Positions 8,552 to 15,151 of a stretch of 18,594 nucleotides of DNA are shown here, one piece after another (within the stretch, counting starts at the first letter, position 1; each line of letters starts with the position of its first letter). Both the position numbers and the translations under genes were made by a program. The notes beneath the pieces were generated by a model, which was given only the letters and a program-made list of their open reading frames with translations, made no database searches and had not been told where the DNA came from. This DNA comes from Proteobacteria bacterium UBA964. Lineage in GTDB: Bacteria > Pseudomonadota > Gammaproteobacteria > Steroidobacterales > Steroidobacteraceae. The stretch lies in assembly GCA_002292945.1 (NCBI GenBank), contig DBCG01000065.1, forward strand, positions 20,849 through 39,442, in the 5' to 3' direction.

Positions 8552-9055
8552 ATGCGCCACATCATCGCCATCCAACTGCAGAACGAGGCCGGTGCGCTGA
8601 CGCGCGTCGCAGGATTGTTCTCCACCCGCGGCTACAACATCGAGTCGCTGTCGGTCGCAGCGACCGACGACCCTACCGTCTCACGCATCACCCTCGTGAC
8701 GCGCGGCTCGGACGCGGCCGTCCACCAGATCGTGGCGCAGCTCAACAAGCTCATCGATGTGGTCACCGTAGAGGACATGACCGGCGGCGAACACATCGAG
8801 CGCGAGCTCGTCCTCTTGAAGCTCAAGGTCCGTCCGGAACAGGCCGATGCCGTGCGCGGCTATGTGGTGCGCTCGGGCGGGCGCGTGCTCGACCCGGCCA
8901 GCGACGGCTTCATCGTCGAACTCACTGCCAGCGAATCCGAGGTCGACGCTTTCGTCGCGGAACTCGGCAAGGGAGCGCAACTGCTCGAGGTGGTGCGCAG
9001 CGGCGCGCTCGGCATCAGCCGGTTGGCGAAAGAGGCCCGCTCCCGGCGCGAATGA
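8552..9055 (+). CDS. ilvN: acetolactate synthase small (regulatory) subunit
   Basis: This 167-residue protein matches the two-domain IlvH/IlvN type (E. coli IlvH is of similar length). The N-terminal ACT domain (1-75) reads MRHIIAIQLQNEAGALTRVAG and RGYNIESLSVAATDDPTVSR. Asn11, Gly14 and Asn29, the valine-contacting positions of E. coli IlvH, are all conserved, so valine feedback inhibition is predicted. The C-terminal domain (about 80-165) has EHIERELVLLKLK and ends in VVRSGALGISR. ATG at 8537 is an in-frame alternative adding five residues; 8552 matches the family start. The 3' end overlaps the convergent thioesterase gene by 41 bp. The gene is divergent from ilvB, although the two proteins form one enzyme. 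Confidence 0.95.
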   Translation: MRHIIAIQLQNEAGALTRVAGLFSTRGYNIESLSVAATDDPTVSRITLVTRGSDAAVHQIVAQLNKLIDVVTVEDMTGGEHIERELVLLKLKVRPEQADAVRGYVVRSGGRVLDPASDGFIVELTASESEVDAFVAELGKGAQLLEVVRSGALGISRLAKEARSRRE

Positions 9056-9494
9056 GCGGGCCGCGCAGCAACGGCTCCACCACCTTGCGGATCTCCGGCG
9101 GAACGGGCGCGCTGCGGCGGGTCGTCGCATCCACATAGACATGCACGAATCGTCCAAGCGCTGCACAGTCGGTCGATCCTGTGACGAACACGCCGAGACG
9201 ATAGGTGATGCTGCGTTCGCCCAAGCGCTCGACCGACAGACCGATGTCGAGCGTCTGCGGGAACGAGACCGAGGAGAAGAACGTACAACCCGTCTCGGCG
9301 ACCACGCCGATCCGCGGCAGGCGGCGGATATCGGTTCCGGTCGCTTCCATCAACCACGCGTTCACCACCGTGTCGAACCAGGCGTAATAGACGACGTTGT
9401 TGGCGTGACCGTAGGCGTCATCATCCATCCAGCGTGTGCCGATCGGACGGAAGACGGCGAAGTCGTCGCGCGACGGGGGCTGTGGGCGGCTCAT
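9015..9494 (-). CDS. 4HBT-type acyl-CoA thioesterase family protein
   Basis: This 159-residue hotdog-fold protein carries the 4HBT signature RWMDDDAYGHANNVVYYAWFD (residues 21-41), with the Asp and His/Asn cluster that defines the active site of 4-hydroxybenzoyl-CoA-type thioesterases. The central sequence GCTFFSSVSFPQTLDIGLSVERLGERS is the expected second strand set. It probably hydrolyses an acyl-CoA in the cytoplasm; chain specificity is unknown. The last 13 codons lie antisense to the end of ilvN. No Shine-Dalgarno precedes the ATG, and a -10-like GACAAT sits 6 nt upstream. It is divergent from the zinc alcohol dehydrogenase. Confidence 0.88.
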   Translation of the reverse strand: MSRPQPPSRDDFAVFRPIGTRWMDDDAYGHANNVVYYAWFDTVVNAWLMEATGTDIRRLPRIGVVAETGCTFFSSVSFPQTLDIGLSVERLGERSITYRLGVFVTGSTDCAALGRFVHVYVDATTRRSAPVPPEIRKVVEPLLRGPLIRAGSGPLSPTG

Positions 9495-9500
9495 CCCGGC

Positions 9501-9530
9501 ATTGTCAGCCCTCGTGCGCGCAGTTGCCAG
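9501..9530 (-). promoter_or_regulatory. putative promoter of the thioesterase gene (leaderless spacing)
   Basis: On the minus strand, CTGGCA (plus 9525-9530) and GACAAT (plus 9501-9506) are 18 bp apart. The -10-like hexamer ends 6 nt before the ATG, so transcription would start at or next to the start codon. The -35 overlaps that of the divergent dehydrogenase promoter. Both hexamers are imperfect. Confidence 0.35.
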
Positions 9531-9552
9531 AGCAGCCCGCAGGGCTTAGCGT
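9524..9552 (+). promoter_or_regulatory. putative promoter of the zinc alcohol dehydrogenase (leaderless spacing)
   Basis: TTGCCA (9524-9529, five of six matches to the -35 consensus) is followed after 17 bp by TAGCGT (9547-9552, a TAnnnT -10). The -10 ends 6 nt before the ATG at 9559, so the start point should coincide with the start codon. There is no Shine-Dalgarno. AGCCC/GGGCT (9534-9538/9542-9546) forms a short inverted repeat inside the spacer, which could be an operator. Confidence 0.45.
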
Positions 9553-9558
9553 GACCGC

Positions 9559-10683
9559 ATGAAGACGCGCGCCGCCCTGCTCACCCGTATGGGAGTCCCG
9601 GCACCCTATGCCGAATCCCGTCCGCTCGAGATCGTGGACATCGAACTCGCACCGCCGGGTCCCGGGGAGGTGTTGCTGCGCATCCGCGCCGCGGGGCTCT
9701 GCCACTCCGACCTGTCGGTGATCGACGGCAACAGGCCGCGACCGCTGCCCATGGTGCTCGGCCATGAGGGTGCCGGGGTGGTCGAGGCCTTGGGATCCGG
9801 TGTCACCGACCTCGTCATCGGCGACCATGTGGTCACCACTTTCGTGCCGAGCTGCGGCCATTGCCGCCCCTGCGAGGACACACGGCCCGCACTCTGCGAA
9901 CCCGGCTTTGCGGCCAACTCGGCGGGCACGCTGCTGGGTGGTGCACGGCGTCTGACACGCGAGGGACTACCGCTCAACCATCACCTCGGCGTCTCGGCGT
10001 TCGCGGAGTACGCCACCGTGCGGCGCGAGTCGCTCGTCCGGGTCGACCGTTCGCTCAGCTTCGAGTCGGCAGCGGTGTTCGGCTGCGCGGTGATCACCGG
10101 CGTCGGCGCCGTGGTCAACACCGCGGACCTGCCGCCCGATCGCAGCGTCGCGGTGGTCGGACTCGGTGGGGTCGGACTCGCGGCGCTCATGGGTGCCCGA
10201 TTGCGCGAAGCACGGCGCATCGTCGCCATCGACCTGTCGGACGCGAAGCTCGCTGCGGCGCGCGAACTGGGAGCCACCGACACCTTCAACGCCGCCGACC
10301 CCGGCTACATCGAAGCGGTGCGTGAAGCCACGCAGGGCGGCGTCGAATTCGCGTTCGAGATGGCCGGTTCCGTGCAGGCGATGGATCTCGCGTATCGGAT
10401 CACGCGCCGTGGCGGCACCACGGTGACGGCGGGGCTGTCGCATCCGCAGGCACTGTTCACCGTACCGCATGTCGGTATCGTCGCGGAGGAGCGCAGCATC
10501 AAAGGCAGCTATCTCGGCAGCTGTGTGCCCGCACGCGACATCCCGCGCTACATCGAGTGGTATCAGGCGGGGCGTCTGCCGGTCGATCGCCTGTTGTCAG
10601 GGTCGCTCGCGCTCGAGGACATCAACCTCGGCTTCGACCGCTTGGCACGCGGCGAAGCGCTGCGCCAGACCGTGCTGCCCTGA
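9559..10683 (+). CDS. zinc-dependent alcohol dehydrogenase (MDR family)
   Basis: This 374-residue medium-chain dehydrogenase interconverts an alcohol and an aldehyde or ketone with NAD(P). Catalytic-zinc ligands are Cys48 (GLCHSD) and His69-Glu70 (GHEGAG), with a third Cys in VFGCAVITG. The structural-zinc set is intact: Cys99, Cys102, Cys105 and Cys113 in SCGHCRPCEDTRPALC. The nucleotide-binding motif is VVGLGGVGL, followed by VAIDLSDAKL, where the Asp after the second strand favours NAD over NADP. Together with SIKGSYLGS, the pattern resembles class III/benzyl-alcohol-type enzymes, but the substrate is not established. It is convergent with the cyclophilin gene, with a single base between the two stops. 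Confidence 0.94.
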   Translation: MKTRAALLTRMGVPAPYAESRPLEIVDIELAPPGPGEVLLRIRAAGLCHSDLSVIDGNRPRPLPMVLGHEGAGVVEALGSGVTDLVIGDHVVTTFVPSCGHCRPCEDTRPALCEPGFAANSAGTLLGGARRLTREGLPLNHHLGVSAFAEYATVRRESLVRVDRSLSFESAAVFGCAVITGVGAVVNTADLPPDRSVAVVGLGGVGLAALMGARLREARRIVAIDLSDAKLAAARELGATDTFNAADPGYIEAVREATQGGVEFAFEMAGSVQAMDLAYRITRRGGTTVTAGLSHPQALFTVPHVGIVAEERSIKGSYLGSCVPARDIPRYIEWYQAGRLPVDRLLSGSLALEDINLGFDRLARGEALRQTVLP

Positions 10684-10684
10684 C

Positions 10685-11650
10685 TCAGCGTGCGGCGGGA
10701 ACCTTGCGCACCGGCAAAGGCACGCTGCAGAGGTCGATCCGGCCCGCCGGTCGCTTGTACCAGTCGTCGCGACGGTTGCGTCGCGCCTCGACCAAGGCGC
10801 TGAACGAGGCCGAGTCGGTGCGCAGCGCCTCGAGCTCCGGGCGCTCGTCGGGGGGCAGGTCGTCGGCGAAGCGTACGCGCCGGATCGGCACCCGCTCGGC
10901 GGCCGTCGCGTAGAACCCGAGCGCTTGGGTGCCACGCGGCAACGCGGCGAGCAGATCGGTCCCCATCACGACCCGACCCACGACCGTGATGTTGCGGTCC
11001 AGCTGGCGCGGGGCATGTCCGATGACCACATAGAGCTCCGAGCCGTTACCGGAATCTGCCGGCGAATCCCGGCCTACACCGACCGCGCCGTAGCAATGCG
11101 CCATCCAGATGCGTCCTGCCGCACGATCGCCTGCGACCGGAAAGCCGTCGACGAAACCGACCTGCGGCGCGAACACATCGCCATCCGGCAGCGGCGTGAA
11201 GCGCAGCTCCGCGGACCAGTCACGCTCGAACTCCGGCGTGACGCGCACCGCAGCGGCTCCGAGCGGACGATCGCCCTCTGCATCGCCCCACTGCGTGACG
11301 AAATTGTCCTGCACGCGGTTGATGCTGAGACCATCGAACCAACCCCCTCGCACCAACGTCCGCAGGTTGCGCAGCAACTCCGGCGCGAAGGTCGGCGCGA
11401 GCTCGAGCACCACCTGGCCGCGATCGAGGTCCATGAGCACCGTCCGCGAAGGATCGAGCCGTCGCCATTCGTCGGCACGGGAAGCCGCGAGGATCTCGGT
11501 CATGGTCACCGGCACAGACGGTGGCGGCGGCGCCTGCTGTCCCGCGCCGACCGCCAAAGGGGCGAACCCGAGGGCGACCGCGAGCGCTGCGGATGACAGG
11601 CCACGAAGACGGGTAGCGGAACCTGAGGAAGACCGATGTTGGGCGTTCAT
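10685..11650 (-). CDS. periplasmic cyclophilin-type peptidyl-prolyl isomerase
   Basis: The product has 321 residues with an N-terminal signal peptide (about 1-36, hydrophobic AALAVALGFAPLAVGA, probable cleavage after VGA). The cyclophilin domain covers about 68-275. The active-site segment INRVQDNFVTQWGD keeps the catalytic Arg (Arg112), Phe117 and Gln120, although the preceding His of the usual FHRV motif is Asn. GSELYVVIGHAPRQLDRNITVVGRVVMGTDLL is the typical C-terminal half. It probably assists folding in the periplasm, with activity uncertain because the motif is divergent. The region after about 275 is charged and not recognised. The ATG has no Shine-Dalgarno but has TAGAAT 6 nt upstream. 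It is divergent from yciH. Confidence 0.88.
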   Translation of the reverse strand: MNAQHRSSSGSATRLRGLSSAALAVALGFAPLAVGAGQQAPPPPSVPVTMTEILAASRADEWRRLDPSRTVLMDLDRGQVVLELAPTFAPELLRNLRTLVRGGWFDGLSINRVQDNFVTQWGDAEGDRPLGAAAVRVTPEFERDWSAELRFTPLPDGDVFAPQVGFVDGFPVAGDRAAGRIWMAHCYGAVGVGRDSPADSGNGSELYVVIGHAPRQLDRNITVVGRVVMGTDLLAALPRGTQALGFYATAAERVPIRRVRFADDLPPDERPELEALRTDSASFSALVEARRNRRDDWYKRPAGRIDLCSVPLPVRKVPAAR

Positions 11651-11656
11651 GCCGGC

Positions 11657-11662
11657 ATTCTA
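11657..11662 (-). promoter_or_regulatory. -10-like element of the cyclophilin gene (leaderless spacing)
   Basis: The minus-strand hexamer TAGAAT matches five of six positions of the -10 consensus and ends 6 nt before the ATG at 11650. There is no Shine-Dalgarno, and no good -35 is visible 16-18 bp upstream. It mirrors the element of the divergent yciH gene. Confidence 0.4.
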
Positions 11663-11692
11663 GGACCCGTCGAGCGCGGGCGCGACATCGCC

Positions 11693-11698
11693 TAGACT
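11693..11698 (+). promoter_or_regulatory. -10-like element of yciH (leaderless spacing)
   Basis: TAGACT (four of six consensus positions) ends 6 nt before the ATG at 11705. There is no Shine-Dalgarno and no clear -35. The same CTAGA-C/A-T plus 6 nt arrangement occurs on the other strand for the cyclophilin gene within this 54-bp gap. Confidence 0.38.
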
Positions 11699-11704
11699 TG
11701 CGGC

Positions 11705-12013
11705 ATGAACATCGATGCCAAACGCAAGGCCGCTGCCGGCACCGTGGTCGCACCGCTCGCGTCAGGCAAGCGTGATGCCATGGTGCGCGTCAGCCGGGAG
11801 ACCCAAGGCCGGGGTGGCAAGGGGGTGAGCGTCATCACCGGTCTGCCGCTCACCCAACCCCAGCTCGACGAACTCGCGCGTCAGCTCAAGAAGCGCTGCG
11901 GCTGCGGCGGGACGGTCCGAAACGGCGCGATTGAGATACAGGGCGACCACCGGGACCTGCTGGTCGCGGAGCTGATCCGCCTCGGTTGGGCGGCGAAGCG
12001 TTCGGGCGGTTGA
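11705..12013 (+). CDS. yciH: SUI1/eIF1-like translation factor YciH
   Basis: This 102-residue protein is a bacterial SUI1-domain protein, close in length to E. coli YciH. The signature GKGVSVITGLPL, LKKRCGCGGTVRNGAIEIQGDHRD and LGWAAKRSGG covers residues 38-102. Such proteins resemble eIF1 and are thought to act at the 30S subunit, tuning start-site selection or repressing translation under stress; the bacterial role is only partly known. The first 25 residues are basic and probably flexible. The last 128 bp overlap the antisense end of the RhlE-type helicase gene. The ATG is preceded by a -10-like hexamer at leaderless distance instead of a ribosome-binding site. Confidence 0.93.
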   Translation: MNIDAKRKAAAGTVVAPLASGKRDAMVRVSRETQGRGGKGVSVITGLPLTQPQLDELARQLKKRCGCGGTVRNGAIEIQGDHRDLLVAELIRLGWAAKRSGG

Positions 12014-13190
12014 ACCCCCGCTCCGGACCGCGATCCGGTGGGCCCGCCGGGACACGACGCTCGAAGGCCGGTGTCGGCAGCACCGGCACCGACTGGCGCA
12101 TGGTGCGCTCGATGTCGCGCAACAGCCCCGCCTCGTCGGGCGCCACCAGACTCACGGCACGACCGGTCGCTCCGGCGCGTGCCGTGCGGCCGATACGATG
12201 CACATAGTCCTCAGGGACGTTCGGCAGCTCGTAGTTCACCACCTGCGGCAGTTCTTTGATGTCGAGACCGCGTGATGCGACCTCGGTGGCGACCAAGGCC
12301 GCGATCCGGCCCGTCTTGAAGTCCTCGAGCGCCCGGACCCGGGCAGCCTGGCTCTTGTTGCCGTGGATGGCGGCGGCACGGATACCGGCGCCTTCGAGCT
12401 GCTGAGCCAAGCGGTTGGCGCCGTGCTTGGTACGGGTGAACACCAAGGCCTGATGCCAGCTGCCTTCGCCGGTGGCTCCGGTGTTGAAGAGATGCACGAG
12501 CAGGTGACGCTTGTCTTCTTTGGTGACGCGGAACGCCACCTGGTCGACGCGCTCGGCGGTCGTGTTGCGGGCCGCGACCTCGACGCTCACCGGATCGCGC
12601 AACATGCGCGAAGCGAGCGCCCGGATGTCCTCCGAGTAGGTCGCCGAGAACATGAGGTTCTGCCGCTGCTGCGGCAGCAGCTTCACGATGCGCTTGATGG
12701 CGTGGATGAAGCCCATGTCGAGCATGCGGTCGGCTTCGTCGAGCACCAGATGCTGTACCTGCGAGAGATCGGCGTAACGCTGCTCGACGAGGTCGAGGAG
12801 CCGGCCCGGCGTCGCGACCAACAGGTCACAGCCGCTGCGCAGGCCGTCGATCTGCGGACGCTCGCTGACGCCGCCGAAGATGACCAGCGTGCGCAGGTCC
12901 TTGTAGCGACCATAGGCGCGGGCGCTGTCGGCGATCTGGGCCGTGAGCTCGCGGGTCGGGCTGAGCACGAGCACACGCGGTGCGCGCCCTGCAGCCTTGC
13001 CGAGCTTCTGCAGCAACGGCAGCACGAAGCCTGCGGTCTTGCCGGTGCCGGTCTGGGCACCCGCCAATACATCGCGGCCCGAGAGCACGGCGGGGATGGC
13101 TTGCGCCTGGATAGGGGTCGGTGTGTCGTAGCCTTTGTCGGCGACGGCACGCAACAGCTCGGGCTCGAGCCCGAGATCGGAAAAATTCAT
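11886..13190 (-). CDS. rhlE: DEAD-box ATP-dependent RNA helicase, RhlE family
   Basis: The product has 434 residues. DEAD-box motifs run in order: Q motif (FSDLGLEPELL to TPTPIQ, 3-28), motif I AQTGTGKT (45-52), Ia PTRELTAQ (78-85), GG (106-107), Ib TPGR (127-130), II DEAD (151-154), III SAT (182-184), IV ALVFTRT (248-254), V ATEVASRGLDI (301-311, Glu where Asp is usual) and VI HRIGRTARAG (331-340). Residues 371-434 form a basic, Arg/Gly/Pro/Ser-rich disordered tail typical of RhlE-type RNA-binding extensions. It unwinds short RNA duplexes in ribosome assembly or RNA decay. The start at 13190 has GAAGG 6 nt upstream. The last 42 residues are encoded antisense to yciH. A 105-nt structured leader and its own promoter precede it. 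Confidence 0.94.
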   Translation of the reverse strand: MNFSDLGLEPELLRAVADKGYDTPTPIQAQAIPAVLSGRDVLAGAQTGTGKTAGFVLPLLQKLGKAAGRAPRVLVLSPTRELTAQIADSARAYGRYKDLRTLVIFGGVSERPQIDGLRSGCDLLVATPGRLLDLVEQRYADLSQVQHLVLDEADRMLDMGFIHAIKRIVKLLPQQRQNLMFSATYSEDIRALASRMLRDPVSVEVAARNTTAERVDQVAFRVTKEDKRHLLVHLFNTGATGEGSWHQALVFTRTKHGANRLAQQLEGAGIRAAAIHGNKSQAARVRALEDFKTGRIAALVATEVASRGLDIKELPQVVNYELPNVPEDYVHRIGRTARAGATGRAVSLVAPDEAGLLRDIERTMRQSVPVLPTPAFERRVPAGPPDRGPERGFNRPNASPPNRGGSAPRPAGPGGRPVSQSRRFGPSRRSRSAS

Positions 13191-13217
13191 GGGATACCTT
13201 CGGGATTCACTTGGGGA

Positions 13218-13283
13218 GGCTCGCGAAGCGGAACATGTTCCGCTGCGGTCAGGCGCGAGCCGAGAAGTAGGGGCGCTGACCGC
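13218..13283 (-). promoter_or_regulatory. structured 5' leader of rhlE: candidate pseudoknot or switch RNA
   Basis: Reading the minus strand 5' to 3', the elements are: A GCGGTCAG (13283-13276), a 14-nt linker, B GGCTCGCG (13261-13254), one base, A' CTGACCGC (13252-13245), an 18-nt perfect palindrome AGCGGAACATGTTCCGCT (13244-13227), one base, and B' CGCGAGCC (13225-13218). A pairs perfectly with A', B pairs perfectly with B', and the palindrome can fold as a 7-bp hairpin with a CATG loop. The order A-B-A'-B' means the two helices either form a pseudoknot or exclude each other. The element lies between a predicted promoter (13303-13330) and the rhlE ribosome-binding site (13197-13201). No T-tract follows, so it is not an intrinsic terminator. 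The palindrome could alternatively be a DNA operator. Confidence 0.6.
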
Positions 13284-13302
13284 GCAACCCTGCTGGCGGC
13301 GC

Positions 13303-13330
13303 ACTATACACGACACACGCCGACTGCCAA
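13303..13330 (-). promoter_or_regulatory. sigma70-type promoter of rhlE
   Basis: On the minus strand, TTGGCA (plus 13325-13330) is followed after 16 bp by TATAGT (plus 13303-13308). Matches to consensus are four of six and five of six. It starts just 3 bp after the uup stop. The predicted start point is near 13296, giving a leader of about 105 nt. This lets the helicase be expressed independently of the upstream uup operon. Confidence 0.6.
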
Positions 13331-13333
13331 GAC

Positions 13334-15136
13334 TTATCTTCCGGCGAGCGACTCGAGCTCCGCCCAACGAGCGTAAGCGGCATCGATGTCGGCGGTCGTC
13401 TGCTGAAGTCGTGCCAGCGTATCGCGCACGGTCGCATGGTCTTCGCTGTAGAACTCCGGCTGCGCGACCCGCTCATCGAGCGCCGCCTTGGCGCGCTCGA
13501 GCGCCTCGATGCCCGCCGGCAGCGCGTCATACTCACGCTGATCTTTGAAAGACAGACGACGACGCTGCGCCTTGGCTGTCCCGGACATCGGCGCAGCGCC
13601 CTGTTGTCCCGCCTGCGCAAGCACCCGACGGGCCGCGGCATCGCGGGCTTCGCGCCACCGTACCCAGTCGCTCCAACCGCCGACGAACTCCTGGACGCGC
13701 CCATCGCCCTCGAGCACGAGCAGGCTCGTCACCACCCGATCGAGGAACGCGCGATCATGGCTCACCAACAGCAGCGTGCCGTCGAACCCCGCCACGCGCT
13801 CCTCGAGAAGCTCCAGTGTGTCGATGTCGAGATCGTTGGTCGGCTCGTCCATCACGAGCAGGTTTGCGGGACGCGCCAGCAGCCGCGCGAGCAGCAACCG
13901 GTTGCGCTCGCCGCCCGACAGCGCGCTCGCTGGCGTCAGCAACTGGTCGGGCCGGAACAGGAAATCCCGCAGGTATCCGGACACATGACGGTTCTCGCCG
14001 GCGATGGGCACGAACGCATTGCCGCCGTTGACGTTGTCCGAGACGGAGGCCGCAAGGTCGAGCTGCTCGCGCTGTTGGTCGTAGTAGGCGATCTCCAGCC
14101 GCGCGCCGCGTTGCACACGCCCGCTGGTCGGCTGCAAGGAACCCAGCAACAACTTCAACAAGGTGCTCTTGCCGGCGCCGTTCGGACCGACGATACCGAT
14201 ACGGTCGCCACGTTGGATGCGGACGCTGAGATCGCGGATCACCGTGCGGCCATCGAAGGCGACCGTCGCGTGTTCCGCCTCGAAGATGCAGCGCCCCGGA
14301 CCTGCGGCCTCGGCGACCTCGAATTCCGCCTGCCCGATCCGGTCGCGTCGCTCGCGCCGTTCACGCCGCATCGCCTGCAGCGCGCGCACCCGGCCCTCGT
14401 TGCGGGTGCGCCGCGCCTCCACGCCCTTGCGGATCCAGACCTCCTCTTGCGCGAGTTTGCGGTCGAAATCGGCGTTGGCCTTGGCTTCGATCTCGAGCTG
14501 CAGCGTCTTGCGCTGCACATACTCGTCATAGTTCCCCGGCCAGGAGCTGAGCCGTCCGCGGTCGAGCTCGACCACGCGCGTCGCCAGGCGGTTGACGAAG
14601 GCACGGTCGTGGGTGACGAAGAGCAGCGCACCGCGGAACGCGACCAACGCCTCCTCCAACCACTCGATGGTGGCGATGTCCAGATGGTTGGTCGGTTCGT
14701 CGAGCAGCAGGATGTCAGGCTCGCAGACCAAGGCGCGCGCGAGCAGCGTGCGCCGACGCCAGCCACCCGACAGCTGCGCGAAGCGCCGCTCGGCCTCCAG
14801 ACCGAGACGCGAGAGCATGGCCTCGACCCGGTGCTCGGTCTCCCAGCCCTCGCCGGCCTCCGCGCCGAGACCGCCCCGCACGATGTCGATGACCCGGTCA
14901 TCGTCGACTGCATCGAGATCCTGCGCCAAGGCCGCCAAGCGAGCACCCGGGCGGATCCAGATGCTGCCGTCGTCAGGTTGCCCGAGGCCGGCGACCAACC
15001 GCAGCAACGAGGACTTGCCCTCGCCGTTGCGGCCGACCAAGCAGACGCGCTCGCGCTCGCCGACCTGCAGCGAGGCGTGATCCAACAAGGGTCGCGATCC
15101 GAACGCGAGGGAGACGTTGTCGAGGCGCAGCAGCAC
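13334..15136 (-). CDS. uup: ABC-F family ATPase Uup
   Basis: This 600-residue soluble protein has two ABC domains and no membrane segments. First domain: Walker A GRNGEGKSS (Lys41), signature LSGGW (122-126), Walker B LLLDEPTNHLDI with Glu147. Second domain: Walker A GPNGAGKST (Lys323), LSGGE (406-410), VMDEPTNDLDI with Glu431. The inter-domain segment EEVWIRKGVEARRTRNEGRVRAL (231-253) is characteristic of Uup, and residues about 530-598 form the C-terminal DNA-binding coiled coil. By family knowledge Uup acts on ribosomes or branched DNA and limits precise transposon excision. The start is GTG at 15136, 15 bp after the dienelactone hydrolase stop; no strong ribosome-binding site is visible. 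It is probably the last gene of the operon beginning with the HADH. Confidence 0.95.
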   Translation of the reverse strand: MLLRLDNVSLAFGSRPLLDHASLQVGERERVCLVGRNGEGKSSLLRLVAGLGQPDDGSIWIRPGARLAALAQDLDAVDDDRVIDIVRGGLGAEAGEGWETEHRVEAMLSRLGLEAERRFAQLSGGWRRRTLLARALVCEPDILLLDEPTNHLDIATIEWLEEALVAFRGALLFVTHDRAFVNRLATRVVELDRGRLSSWPGNYDEYVQRKTLQLEIEAKANADFDRKLAQEEVWIRKGVEARRTRNEGRVRALQAMRRERRERRDRIGQAEFEVAEAAGPGRCIFEAEHATVAFDGRTVIRDLSVRIQRGDRIGIVGPNGAGKSTLLKLLLGSLQPTSGRVQRGARLEIAYYDQQREQLDLAASVSDNVNGGNAFVPIAGENRHVSGYLRDFLFRPDQLLTPASALSGGERNRLLLARLLARPANLLVMDEPTNDLDIDTLELLEERVAGFDGTLLLVSHDRAFLDRVVTSLLVLEGDGRVQEFVGGWSDWVRWREARDAAARRVLAQAGQQGAAPMSGTAKAQRRRLSFKDQREYDALPAGIEALERAKAALDERVAQPEFYSEDHATVRDTLARLQQTTADIDAAYARWAELESLAGR

Positions 15137-15151
15137 TTCGGCGATCTTCGG

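Noticed and set aside
13231..13240. GAACATGTTC as a LexA (SOS) box
   Set aside because: The Gram-positive type box has four bases between GAAC and GTTC; here there are two. No SOS gene is nearby.
13218..13261. Stem-loops after uup as an intrinsic terminator
   Set aside because: No T-tract follows on the minus strand, and the structure lies downstream of a new promoter, so it belongs to the rhlE leader.
12363..13376. A plus-strand open frame of 337 codons opposite the helicase
   Set aside because: It is antisense to conserved DEAD-box motifs, with no domain, no ribosome-binding site and a biased composition.
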